Below are positions 1 to 5,935 of a DNA stretch of 9,866 bases, one piece after another. Source of the stretch: an uncultured Collinsella sp. (GTDB taxonomy: Bacteria > Actinomycetota > Coriobacteriia > Coriobacteriales > Coriobacteriaceae); NCBI GenBank assembly GCA_958453575.1, contig CAUDYH010000026.1, positions 1 to 9,866 of the forward strand. Direction: 5' to 3'. Under the pieces are notes generated by a model. The model ran no database searches. It worked only from the letters and a program-made list of their open reading frames with translations, and was not told the DNA's origin. The translations under genes were made by a program, and so were the position numbers. Each line of letters opens with the position of its first letter. Position 1 is the stretch's first letter.

Positions 1-623
1 TTGACAAGCAGCAGCATGCCAATCGGACCGAAGCCGGCCCCAAAATAGGAAACAGCGATCACGCAAGAGACCACATATGCAAGACAGACGGCACTCGCCA
101 GAAGAAGTCGATAGCAAAATACATGCAGGTTGAAATACTGCTGAGCATCCGAAACGATTGCGCAGTTAAGACAGTACAAAACGACACTCGACAGGACAAA
201 CGCGCCCAAAAGGGCAAAAGAAGATAGCACCACTCGCGCAACGATAGCGCACACACGCTTCCCTCCCCGAGCCTCCGACAACCCCCACGGTTCCTCGACA
301 AAGCCCGAACTGACAAAGCGCGGCACAATGCAAGCCGCGATGAACGGAAAGAACAATGCATGGGCCAACGGGGCTACGTTGAACAGCAGACCGCGAAAAA
401 CCTCTGCATTGCCAAATAGAAGGACATCCTCCGCCGATAGCCGAAGCGTCGGGTCTGGGAAAAAACCCAAGAAACTGTTCTCACGGAGGCTACAGAACCA
501 CATCGGGAAAGAATTAAGCTGCAATATCACCATGTACGCATAAATTACCAGGATTAAGGCGTACGCCCATTTGCTCACATGCTTCAATTCTGACTGGAGA
601 AGTCTTTTAATCTGACGATCCAT
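1..623 (-). CDS. ABC-2 type permease subunit, partial (C-terminus beyond window edge)
   Basis: The minus strand is open from an ATG at 623 to the window edge: 207 codons, no stop. The visible protein is strongly hydrophobic, with segments near residues 19-36, 77-100, 124-150, 168-192 and 196 onward. A large loop follows the first one, and an acidic-glycine-basic stretch (VEEPWGLSEARGGKR, 109-123) lies where ABC-2 permeases have their cytoplasmic coupling loop. The start overlaps the end of the upstream permease gene by 17 bases, so translation is probably coupled; a GGGGGTG lies about 7 nt before the ATG. From its place after a BcrA/LanF-like ATPase and a first permease I infer the second membrane subunit (LanE/LanG-like) of a peptide-type ABC transporter in the cytoplasmic membrane. 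The substrate cannot be read from sequence. The frame was read by hand and checked codon by codon over most of its length. Confidence 0.82.
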   Translation of the reverse strand, partial: MDRQIKRLLQSELKHVSKWAYALILVIYAYMVILQLNSFPMWFCSLRENSFLGFFPDPTLRLSAEDVLLFGNAEVFRGLLFNVAPLAHALFFPFIAACIVPRFVSSGFVEEPWGLSEARGGKRVCAIVARVVLSSFALLGAFVLSSVVLYCLNCAIVSDAQQYFNLHVFCYRLLLASAVCLAYVVSCVIAVSYFGAGFGPIGMLLLV

Positions 624-1431
624 TGAGCACACCCCCAGCGCGAAAGCTCAAGAGAGCGTAAATCAATACCGATAGACAGCTGGCTGCCACGCCATATCCC
701 AGAAGCGTCAGCTGCCCCATATCGCTATACCCAAGGGCACATCCGACTCCAAGGTACGGCCCCGGAAGGAAGAAGATCCATCGCAAGGATGGTATAGGTG
801 CCTGAAGGAAGGCTCCGTAGAGCGTCAAGCTCATGACAAATCCGACTATCACCACGGCCCCACTCAATACAGCGCTGCCCGTTATCCGATAGATGGTCAC
901 CGTCTCCAGCGCAACCGATATCACCAATACGGCGTTGACTATCATTGCAGGCAAAAATACAGTTAGTATGTTGTGCGAGTAGTTATGCCCTCCACGTATT
1001 ATGGCTATTGCAAAAAGAAGAAGGCAAAGCGCGCTATACGCTGCGCCAATTATTAAAGCAGACGAAAATGCATGGGCTAGAGCCCCATAAAAGCGGTTGA
1101 GACCTCTTGCCGAAGAAATTCGGTGCCCCTCTTTATAGCCATGCTCCTGTAAAAGCACCAAACAAACGATGAGTGGAACGAACAGGGATGTACCGGCAAA
1201 AGCGCTGCGCGCAAGGGACTCATCAGGCGCAGAAGGATCGATTGCATTCCAGAGGAAACCAATATCCTCCCCACAAACGCCATAGCCAAAGGCGAGCAAC
1301 GTTGTTCCGTTTTTTAGAAAGATGCCGAAGAGAAGGCCGAACGCCAGCATAAGCGCAAGACCAAACTTCGCTGGAAATATCCTGTGCAAACGCATCATAT
1401 CTGCCTTTATGGGATGGATCGCCCGCTTCAT
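607..1431 (-). CDS. ABC-2 type permease subunit (LanE/LanG-like)
   Basis: Predicted 274-residue integral membrane protein with about six hydrophobic segments (residues 21-39, 80-95, 121-146, 153-178, 183-206, 240-262). A long extracytoplasmic loop follows segment 1. The E-H-G-Y-K-E-G-H-R stretch at 96-104 sits just after segment 2; ABC-2 permeases of the bacitracin and lantibiotic-immunity families carry a similar E..G..R coupling motif there. The ATG overlaps the TGA of the upstream ATPase gene (ATGA), and no good Shine-Dalgarno precedes it, so translational coupling is likely. Its 3' end overlaps the next permease start. With the ATPase and second permease it should form one membrane transporter. 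The family assignment rests on topology, length and operon order rather than a diagnostic motif. Codons such as ATA, AGA and TTA are more frequent than in the right half of the window. Confidence 0.85.
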   Translation of the reverse strand: MKRAIHPIKADMMRLHRIFPAKFGLALMLAFGLLFGIFLKNGTTLLAFGYGVCGEDIGFLWNAIDPSAPDESLARSAFAGTSLFVPLIVCLVLLQEHGYKEGHRISSARGLNRFYGALAHAFSSALIIGAAYSALCLLLFAIAIIRGGHNYSHNILTVFLPAMIVNAVLVISVALETVTIYRITGSAVLSGAVVIVGFVMSLTLYGAFLQAPIPSLRWIFFLPGPYLGVGCALGYSDMGQLTLLGYGVAASCLSVLIYALLSFRAGGVLNGSSD

Positions 1432-2189
1432 AGCGAGACCGCCTTCATCAAGCGCCTGTAATACTCTTTTAGGGATGGCGCCTCATCCCTTATGACGTCC
1501 ATCGATTCCTTTTTTAGCAGTTCACCGTCATGAAGAAACAGGCAGCTTGTTGCAACCGATGCCAGCTCATCCAAGTCGTGGCTAGAGATAAGCATGGTTT
1601 TGCCCTGCTCCCGATTCAATCGACCGATAAGGGCCCATATACTCTCGATGCCCAACGGATCCAATCCATTTGCCGGCTCATCGAAAATTAGTACGTCGGT
1701 GTCGCCCAATAAAGCCGTAGCTATATCCAGTCGCCGTTTCATTCCCAGAGAAAAACTGCTCACGCTCTTTTTCTCATCGACGTCCAGCCCGACTAGGCCC
1801 AAGACGCGAGGAACCTCACGTTTCTCATCGAGTCCCCATTCCGCACATCGGATCCGAAGATTCTCAGCCGCACTGAGGGATTGGTATGCTCCGCAGGAAT
1901 CTGGCACATAGCCGACACGCGTCCGCATCAAGCTCAGCTCTTTTTTCGACTTGCCTCCAAAGAGCTCCACGCTCCCCGACGATGGCTCACAGAGGCCCAG
2001 CACTATTTTAATAAGCGTGCTTTTGCCCGCCCCGTTTGCACCAACAAGGGCGCAAAGCTCAGACTGATCCACCTCGAAGGAAACGTCATGCAAAACGCGG
2101 CGCCTCCCATAGCGCTTTGACACCCTTGATAGCCTTATCGTCGATGCGTTCATTGGCCTCCCGTTCCGCTTGATAGCAAAACCGCTCAT
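1428..2189 (-). CDS. ABC transporter ATP-binding protein, BcrA/LanF-like
   Basis: This 253-residue nucleotide-binding subunit should power export or removal of a substrate through the two downstream permeases. Visible motifs are Walker A GANGAGKST (50-58), signature FSLGM (146-150, the variant LSGGQ typical of BcrA/LanF proteins), Walker B VLIFDE (166-171), the NGLDP D-loop (174-178) followed by LGI as in bacitracin and lantibiotic-immunity ATPases, and the H-loop histidine at 204. The Q-loop position reads GYVPD, so the usual Gln (Glu in LanF) is Asp97. The ATG at 2189 has AAGGA five bases upstream and fits the promoter at 2228-2256. Met13 (ATG at 2153, GGGAGG only 3 nt away) is a possible alternative that would give a more typical N-terminus. 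First gene of the operon. It could serve bacteriocin immunity, bacitracin-like resistance or another small amphipathic substrate; which one is not visible. Confidence 0.93.
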   Translation of the reverse strand: MSGFAIKRNGRPMNASTIRLSRVSKRYGRRRVLHDVSFEVDQSELCALVGANGAGKSTLIKIVLGLCEPSSGSVELFGGKSKKELSLMRTRVGYVPDSCGAYQSLSAAENLRIRCAEWGLDEKREVPRVLGLVGLDVDEKKSVSSFSLGMKRRLDIATALLGDTDVLIFDEPANGLDPLGIESIWALIGRLNREQGKTMLISSHDLDELASVATSCLFLHDGELLKKESMDVIRDEAPSLKEYYRRLMKAVSL

Positions 2190-2207
2190 ATCGTTCCTTC
2201 TTTACTT

Positions 2208-2241
2208 TATCGTTTTCCATAGTTGTTATTGTTTTTCGATA
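2208..2241. promoter_or_regulatory. Operator-like dyad overlapping the transporter promoter
   Basis: Outer half-sites TATCG (2208-2212) and CGATA (2237-2241) are separated by 24 bases, the same arrangement as in the dyad at 3253-3286 upstream of the DUF2975/XRE operon. Only the outer arms are symmetric here (6 bp if TTATCG/CGATAA is counted). On the minus strand, 2242-2227 matches 14 of 16 bases of one arm of the other dyad. It overlaps the -10 element and the presumed transcript start of the ATPase operon, a position suited to repression. Binding by the XRE protein is inferred. Confidence 0.45.
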
Positions 2242-2256
2242 ACTCAAATTTGCCAA
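2228..2256 (-). promoter_or_regulatory. Sigma-70-type promoter of the ABC transporter operon
   Basis: On the minus strand a -35 TTGGCA (2256-2251, 5 of 6 consensus) lies 17 bases before a -10 AACAAT (2233-2228, 4 of 6). Transcription would begin near 2221, giving a leader of about 30 nt with the AAGGA ribosome site before the ATG at 2189. It lies between the upstream operon's terminator and the ATPase gene, supporting a separate transporter transcript. Confidence 0.55.
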
Positions 2257-2261
2257 GATAA

Positions 2262-2295
2262 TCTAAAGGAAAGAACCCGTGTTAGACACGGGTCC
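2262..2295 (-). terminator. Intrinsic terminator after the XRE gene
   Basis: Read on the minus strand, GGACCCGTG and CACGGGTTC form a 9-bp stem with one G-U pair around the loop TCTAA (stem-loop 2273-2295), followed by the T-rich tail TTTCCTTT. It starts 38 bases past the stop codon of the XRE gene and precedes the transporter promoter, so it should end the DUF2975/XRE transcript. The perfect core of the stem is 7 bp (2275-2281 with 2287-2293). Confidence 0.75.
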
Positions 2296-2333
2296 CTTCA
2301 CGCTGATATTTCGTTTTAGTTGTTCGCCTTAAG

Positions 2334-2663
2334 CTACTCGTCGCTCAAATCGACAGCAAAGACTGATGTCGGAAGCGACGCCTCATTGCCTCCGCCGTCC
2401 CGCATCTGCCTCACAACGTTTTTTGCACGCTCAACAATAAGCTCCTCAAGCTCTTTCTCACTCACGCGCTGAATAATATCTCCCGGTTGACAATCAAGCT
2501 CATCACAGATATCGAGGAGCGTCTTTAGGCGAATAGCTTTTATCTTTCCGTTTCTAAGCTTTGAAATATTAGCCGGAGTATGCCCCGTCGCCCGAATCAG
2601 ATCAGCACTGGTCTTTCCGGTCTTAAGCAGCTGCGTCTCAAGCTCGATGATGAGATAGCTCAT
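2334..2663 (-). CDS. Small XRE-family (HTH_26/YozG-like) transcriptional regulator
   Basis: This 109-residue cytoplasmic DNA-binding protein is mostly one Cro/C1-type helix-turn-helix domain, about residues 7-66. The recognition region reads TPANISKLRNGK (29-40), followed by IRLKTLLDICDELDCQPGDI (44-63), the usual end of HTH_26 domains. The C-terminal 45 residues are charged, with no recognisable fold. The ATG at 2663 is preceded by GTAGGAGGAAAC, a strong ribosome site partly inside the stop codon of the upstream DUF2975 gene; the intergenic gap is 8 bases, so the genes are co-transcribed. DUF2975 membrane proteins are commonly paired with such regulators. I infer that it represses its own operon through the dyad at 3253-3286 and perhaps the neighbouring ABC transporter through 2208-2241. 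The effector, if any, is unknown. Confidence 0.9.
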   Translation of the reverse strand: MSYLIIELETQLLKTGKTSADLIRATGHTPANISKLRNGKIKAIRLKTLLDICDELDCQPGDIIQRVSEKELEELIVERAKNVVRQMRDGGGNEASLPTSVFAVDLSDE

Positions 2664-2671
2664 GTTTCCTC

Positions 2672-3232
2672 CTACACAAGCTCGTCAGACTGCTCTTGGA
2701 GCAGCGAGGCATAACTCCAGATCGCCGAGATAAATAAACAGACAACTGCGCCGATAAACGACCCCGCATCAAAGGTAGCGCCTTGGCAAATCTCAATAAC
2801 GAAGGAATGAGGCACGATGTAAAGCTCCAGTCCGCCAATGGTGAGATTGACCGATCCATAGGCACCAACAAGCGAAACCGCGGCGTTAACAGCAAAGGCA
2901 AGCGCGAGAACACGGATAAGCCGCACATGCGTCTTGGTAAAGGGCGAGACGCCTCGCGAGATGTTACGGCTGATCCCGCACAGAACGACAAGCGAAATAC
3001 CCATAACAAGCGCCATGCACAGTCCGCTTGGGATAACGATGCACCCGCCATCGAGAAGCGTCACGACACCGAAAGAATCGACAGAAGCAACGTTTGCAAC
3101 CGCATACCAGATCACGTAAACAACCAACGCGGCAAAAGCGACGAGCATCCCTGCAAAAACGGCTGCCATGCAAAAACCGAGCTTCCTGATATTTTCGCCC
3201 GCCTTGGCCATACGCTGAACGCTGTTGGACAT
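2672..3232 (-). CDS. DUF2975-family membrane protein
   Basis: Predicted 186-residue membrane protein with four hydrophobic segments (about 19-45, 64-87, 104-125, 158-177). Between the second and third is a cytoplasmic stretch, ISRGVSPFTKTHVRLIRVLA (91-110), matching the G-x-PF-x-x-x-x-x-x-R-L pattern of DUF2975 proteins. The chosen start is the ATG at 3232, with GAGGGTGAG just upstream. The frame extends to an ATG at 3331, but those 33 extra residues are Cys/Arg/Asn-rich, look non-coding, and would run through the operator dyad. The stop is 8 bases before the XRE gene start, giving a two-gene operon. The family has no established biochemical function. The pairing suggests it senses a membrane condition or modulates the partner regulator, which is speculative. 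Confidence 0.85.
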   Translation of the reverse strand: MSNSVQRMAKAGENIRKLGFCMAAVFAGMLVAFAALVVYVIWYAVANVASVDSFGVVTLLDGGCIVIPSGLCMALVMGISLVVLCGISRNISRGVSPFTKTHVRLIRVLALAFAVNAAVSLVGAYGSVNLTIGGLELYIVPHSFVIEICQGATFDAGSFIGAVVCLFISAIWSYASLLQEQSDELV

Positions 3233-3252
3233 ACACTCACCCTCATCGACTC

Positions 3253-3286
3253 TATCGTTATTCGAACGGTTTATCGAACAACGATA
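3253..3286. promoter_or_regulatory. Operator-like inverted repeat upstream of the DUF2975/XRE operon
   Basis: Arms TATCGTTATTCGA (3253-3265) and TCGAACAACGATA (3274-3286) pair at 12 of 13 positions around an 8-base spacer. The dyad ends 20 bases before the DUF2975 start codon, a typical place for autorepression by a co-encoded XRE protein. A related dyad sits before the ABC ATPase gene. I could not assign a convincing -35/-10 pair here; GATAAA inside the dyad on the minus strand is a weak -10 candidate. Confidence 0.6.
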
Positions 3287-3344
3287 TGGATTGCATGCGG
3301 AAAGCCCCGACAGTGTGCATAGGCAATTCACTAATCAGAAGAGG

Positions 3345-3440
3345 TGAGCGTGGATTTTTGGACACGTATCGAACGAGCGTGGATAATCTCCCACTTTGAG
3401 GCCGCCACCGGGCCTAAAACGGGAGATTATCCACGCTCAT
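3345..3440. repeat. Long hairpin element with TGAGCGTGGAT ends
   Basis: A perfect 18-bp inverted repeat (3375-3392 with 3421-3438; arm begins GAGCGTGGATAATC) encloses 28 bases that contain a second stem, AGGCC (3399-3403) with GGCCT (3411-3415). A further copy of TGAGCGTGGAT at 3345-3355 makes 11-bp terminal inverted repeats with ATCCACGCTCA at 3429-3439. Neither strand has a U-tract after the stem, so it is not a classic intrinsic terminator, though it lies just after the Hpt gene and could block read-through or protect the 3' end. The shape resembles a REP/MITE-like repeat. It fills most of the 230-base gap between 3233 and 3462. Confidence 0.7.
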
Positions 3441-3462
3441 AGTCATCAAGGCTCACAGCCTC

Positions 3463-3819
3463 TTACTCGGCCGCCTCGCGCAGAGCCGACATCGTAGCCG
3501 CATATTGCTGCTGCAACGCATGCATCCCCTCGCGGGCGCCGTCAACGGCATCAGCGCCGCGCAGCGCTTCGGTTACCACGACCGCCGGCTCGTACAGATT
3601 ATCGAATCCCAGGTTCTGGCTCACGCCCTTGAGCGTGTGCGCTGCCATAAACGCACTCTCGGCGTCTCCTGCCGCCATGGCAGCCTCCAGCTTGTCCATG
3701 CTCTCGTCATCCAAAAACTTGAGGGCAAAGTGGGCAAGCATTTCCCCGCCCATCAGCCGAGCGCACGCGTCGTCATAATTAGCGCCGATCTTCTCATACG
3801 CCTCACGCATGGAAATCAT
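3463..3819 (-). CDS. Free-standing Hpt (histidine phosphotransfer) protein
   Basis: A 118-residue, mostly helical cytoplasmic protein consisting of a single Hpt domain. The phospho-accepting histidine is His61 in AAHTLKGVSQNLG (59-71), matching the HxLKGxxxxLG consensus. Hpt proteins shuttle phosphate between receiver domains of hybrid histidine kinases and response regulators. The ATG at 3819 follows AAAGGAG by 10 bases; Met4 is a less likely start. It lies 24 bases downstream of the GGDEF/receiver/HD-GYP gene on the same strand, almost certainly in one transcript, so the receiver of that protein (Asp323) is the natural partner. No histidine kinase is visible in the window, so the phosphate source must be encoded elsewhere. 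The long hairpin at 3345-3440 follows the stop. Confidence 0.92.
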   Translation of the reverse strand: MISMREAYEKIGANYDDACARLMGGEMLAHFALKFLDDESMDKLEAAMAAGDAESAFMAAHTLKGVSQNLGFDNLYEPAVVVTEALRGADAVDGAREGMHALQQQYAATMSALREAAE

Positions 3820-3843
3820 GGATTAAAAACTCCTTTGGTCAAA

Positions 3844-5724
3844 CTAAATCGTGGGAAACGCGACGACGTCGGCGGGGCGTGCCAACGTCTCGGCAATTTG
3901 GTCTTGCACCTCGAGCAGGCAATCGAGCAGCAGCGGGTTAAAGGTGCCGCACTTACCGTCCAGGATCATCTGGATCGCCTCCTCGTGCGGGATAGCGTCC
4001 TTGTACACGCGCACGCTCGTCAGTGCATCGTACACGTCAGCCACCGAAACCACCTGCGCGGCGATGGGAATTTCGTCGCCCTTAAGGCCATCGGGATAAC
4101 CCTTGCCGTCCCAGCGCTCGTGATGCCAACGCGCAATCTGGTACGCATATTCCATAAGCGCATTGCCGGCGTGATGGCTGCCCAGCTCGAGCAGCATGTT
4201 GGCGCCAATCGTGGTATGCGTCTTCATAATCTCGAATTCCTCGGGCGTGAGGCGCCCGGGCTTGTTGAGGATCGCATCGTCAATCGACATCTTGCCGATA
4301 TCGTGCAGCGCCGAAGCCAGGGCGATCGTGGAGCGTTCCTCATTGTCGAGGGAGATCGTGCCGCTACGCTGGACCAGATAGCCAAGCAGCAGCTCGGTCA
4401 GCTTTTCGATGTTCGTAACGTGCCTACCGCTCTCGCCGTTGCGAAGCTCCATGACGCCGGCCATGATGTCGATGAGCATGCGACTGTTCTTGACGCGCTC
4501 GTTGTACTGTTGGGACAGCAGGTTCGTCAGGCGGCGCTGTTTGGCGTACAGGCGGATGGTGTTGCTTACGCGGCGGCGCACGACACGGGAGTCAAACGGG
4601 CGGTTGATATAGTCCGAGGCGCCCAGCTCGTACGCGCGCAGAACCGCATCATCGGAATCTTCGCTCGAAATCATGATGACAGGCAGATTATCGATACCCG
4701 ATCGGCGCGACAGATCGGCCAGCACCTCAAAGCCGCTTATGCCCGGCATCACAATGTCCAGCAGCACGAGCGACAACTCATCGCCATAGCGGTCGACCAT
4801 GTCGAGCGCCGCACGACCGTTATCGGCCTCGAGGATGCAATGCTCGTCCTTGAGCATCTCGCTGAGAATGGCTCGGTTCATCTCGGAGTCATCGGCGATA
4901 AGCACCAAAGGCTTTTCGCTTTGGAAGGCCTCGATGGAATCGGCATCGGTCACGACCGTACCGGCTTTTGCCTTAGCGCGGCTCAGTAACTGAGCAGCGC
5001 GGCCAACGCCCTCATCGACCGTCTCGCCATGAATGCGAACGCCACCAACACATGCCGTCAAGCTCACGTACTCATGGCCCGGAATAATCGTGGAATGAAC
5101 GGCATCGGACACCTGATGCAGGCGACGGGTGAAGTCATCGGAGGGAATATTGGGCATGACAACCACAAACTTGTCGCAGCCATAGCGCACAAGCTCGTCA
5201 GTCGAACGGATTCCGCTGCGTATGGCTGTCGCCACAGCACCGAGCGCAAGGTCGCCGGCATGACGGCCACACGTATCGTTGAAGACCCTAAAATCATCAA
5301 GGTCGATCACCGCAACGCCGGCATTCACGCGGGTGCTACGGAGCTTTTCCTCGTAATATCGGCGATTGCGCACATTCGTCAGCACGTCGGTGTAGACAAG
5401 GTCCTCTTCTGCGGCCTCTTGCTCATCGATCGGACGCACCATCAGCAAGACGTGAGGCTCGCCCTCGACCTTCAAAGGGCGTAGACGGGCGCGGTACTCA
5501 GTGCCATCATTGAGCAGTTGCTCCGACACCTCATCGGAGTCTGCCAAAGCCTCAAGACTTGACTGACGCAGACAAGGACACCGATCACCGGCGAGCAGGC
5601 AGTTAGGCTCACTCTTAATCTGATCGGCCGACAGCAAACGCACCACGGGGTAGGTCTTCGCGACACGGGCGACCTCGGCGGCGGCCTCCTCGTCGGTTAG
5701 ATTGACCTCGTGATTATTGAGCAT
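3844..5724 (-). CDS. Response regulator: degenerate GGDEF - receiver - HD-GYP phosphodiesterase
   Basis: A 626-residue soluble signalling protein. Residues 1-105 are an unassigned, possibly PAS-like N-terminus with a C-P-C at 49-51. Residues 106-265 are a GGDEF-like domain whose active-site motif reads RYGCDKF (180-186) instead of RYGGDEF, so cyclase activity is doubtful. Residues 272-390 are a receiver with acidic pocket Asp278/Asp279, phosphoacceptor Asp323 and Ser353, but with Arg375 where the conserved Lys of K-P-F normally stands. Residues 410-615 are an HD-GYP domain with His435, H474-D475, Lys478, His503, H534-H535-E536, GKGYP (540-544) and Asp563. That set looks complete, predicting hydrolysis of cyclic di-GMP. 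The start is the ATG at 5724, preceded by AAAGGG; the frame extends to 5823, but those 33 residues look non-coding. Co-transcribed with the Hpt gene. Confidence 0.92.
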   Translation of the reverse strand: MLNNHEVNLTDEEAAAEVARVAKTYPVVRLLSADQIKSEPNCLLAGDRCPCLRQSSLEALADSDEVSEQLLNDGTEYRARLRPLKVEGEPHVLLMVRPIDEQEAAEEDLVYTDVLTNVRNRRYYEEKLRSTRVNAGVAVIDLDDFRVFNDTCGRHAGDLALGAVATAIRSGIRSTDELVRYGCDKFVVVMPNIPSDDFTRRLHQVSDAVHSTIIPGHEYVSLTACVGGVRIHGETVDEGVGRAAQLLSRAKAKAGTVVTDADSIEAFQSEKPLVLIADDSEMNRAILSEMLKDEHCILEADNGRAALDMVDRYGDELSLVLLDIVMPGISGFEVLADLSRRSGIDNLPVIMISSEDSDDAVLRAYELGASDYINRPFDSRVVRRRVSNTIRLYAKQRRLTNLLSQQYNERVKNSRMLIDIMAGVMELRNGESGRHVTNIEKLTELLLGYLVQRSGTISLDNEERSTIALASALHDIGKMSIDDAILNKPGRLTPEEFEIMKTHTTIGANMLLELGSHHAGNALMEYAYQIARWHHERWDGKGYPDGLKGDEIPIAAQVVSVADVYDALTSVRVYKDAIPHEEAIQMILDGKCGTFNPLLLDCLLEVQDQIAETLARPADVVAFPTI

Positions 5725-5748
5725 ATGGGGCCCTTTCGATAGTTTCGC

Positions 5749-5777
5749 ATGGTAGCGGTGGGTTCCAAATGTTACAA
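5749..5777 (-). promoter_or_regulatory. Candidate promoter of the HD-GYP/Hpt operon
   Basis: On the minus strand TTGTAA (5777-5772) and TACCAT (5754-5749) are 17 bases apart, each matching 4 of 6 consensus positions. Initiation near 5742 would leave an 18-nt leader before the ATG at 5724. The match is modest, and the rest of the 211-base gap (5725-5935) shows no clearer promoter. Confidence 0.35.
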
Positions 5778-5790
5778 GGGTAACACCTTG
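5770..5790. repeat. Overlapping short inverted repeats at the HD-GYP promoter
   Basis: TGTTAC-AAGG-GTAACA (5770-5785) is a perfect 6-bp dyad. CAAGG-GTAACA-CCTTG (5775-5790) is a second, interleaved perfect 5-bp dyad. They overlap the candidate -35 hexamer. The arrangement could be an operator or two alternative hairpins; no binding protein can be named from sequence. Confidence 0.4.
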
Positions 5791-5935
5791 CTGATGCAGG
5801 TAAGCACGTGAATGCTGCCACATTCTTATGAGTTGGCAGACGGCGCGATTGAAGCCGCAGACGCGAGGTTTTGAGCACGTTTGTTAATACGGCCGAAACG
5901 TTTGCGGATGAAGCCTGCTTTGGCTATTGCGGATG

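Noticed and set aside
2783..3322. Plus-strand open frame of 179 codons opposite the DUF2975 gene.
   Set aside because: Its product is Arg/Asn/Asp-rich with no fold, while the minus strand encodes a coherent four-segment membrane protein with a family motif and ribosome site.
3505..4989. Long plus-strand open frame opposite the Hpt and HD-GYP genes (494 codons).
   Set aside because: It is the antisense shadow of a clearly conserved multidomain gene; GC-rich DNA often leaves this frame open, and no domain is recognisable in it.
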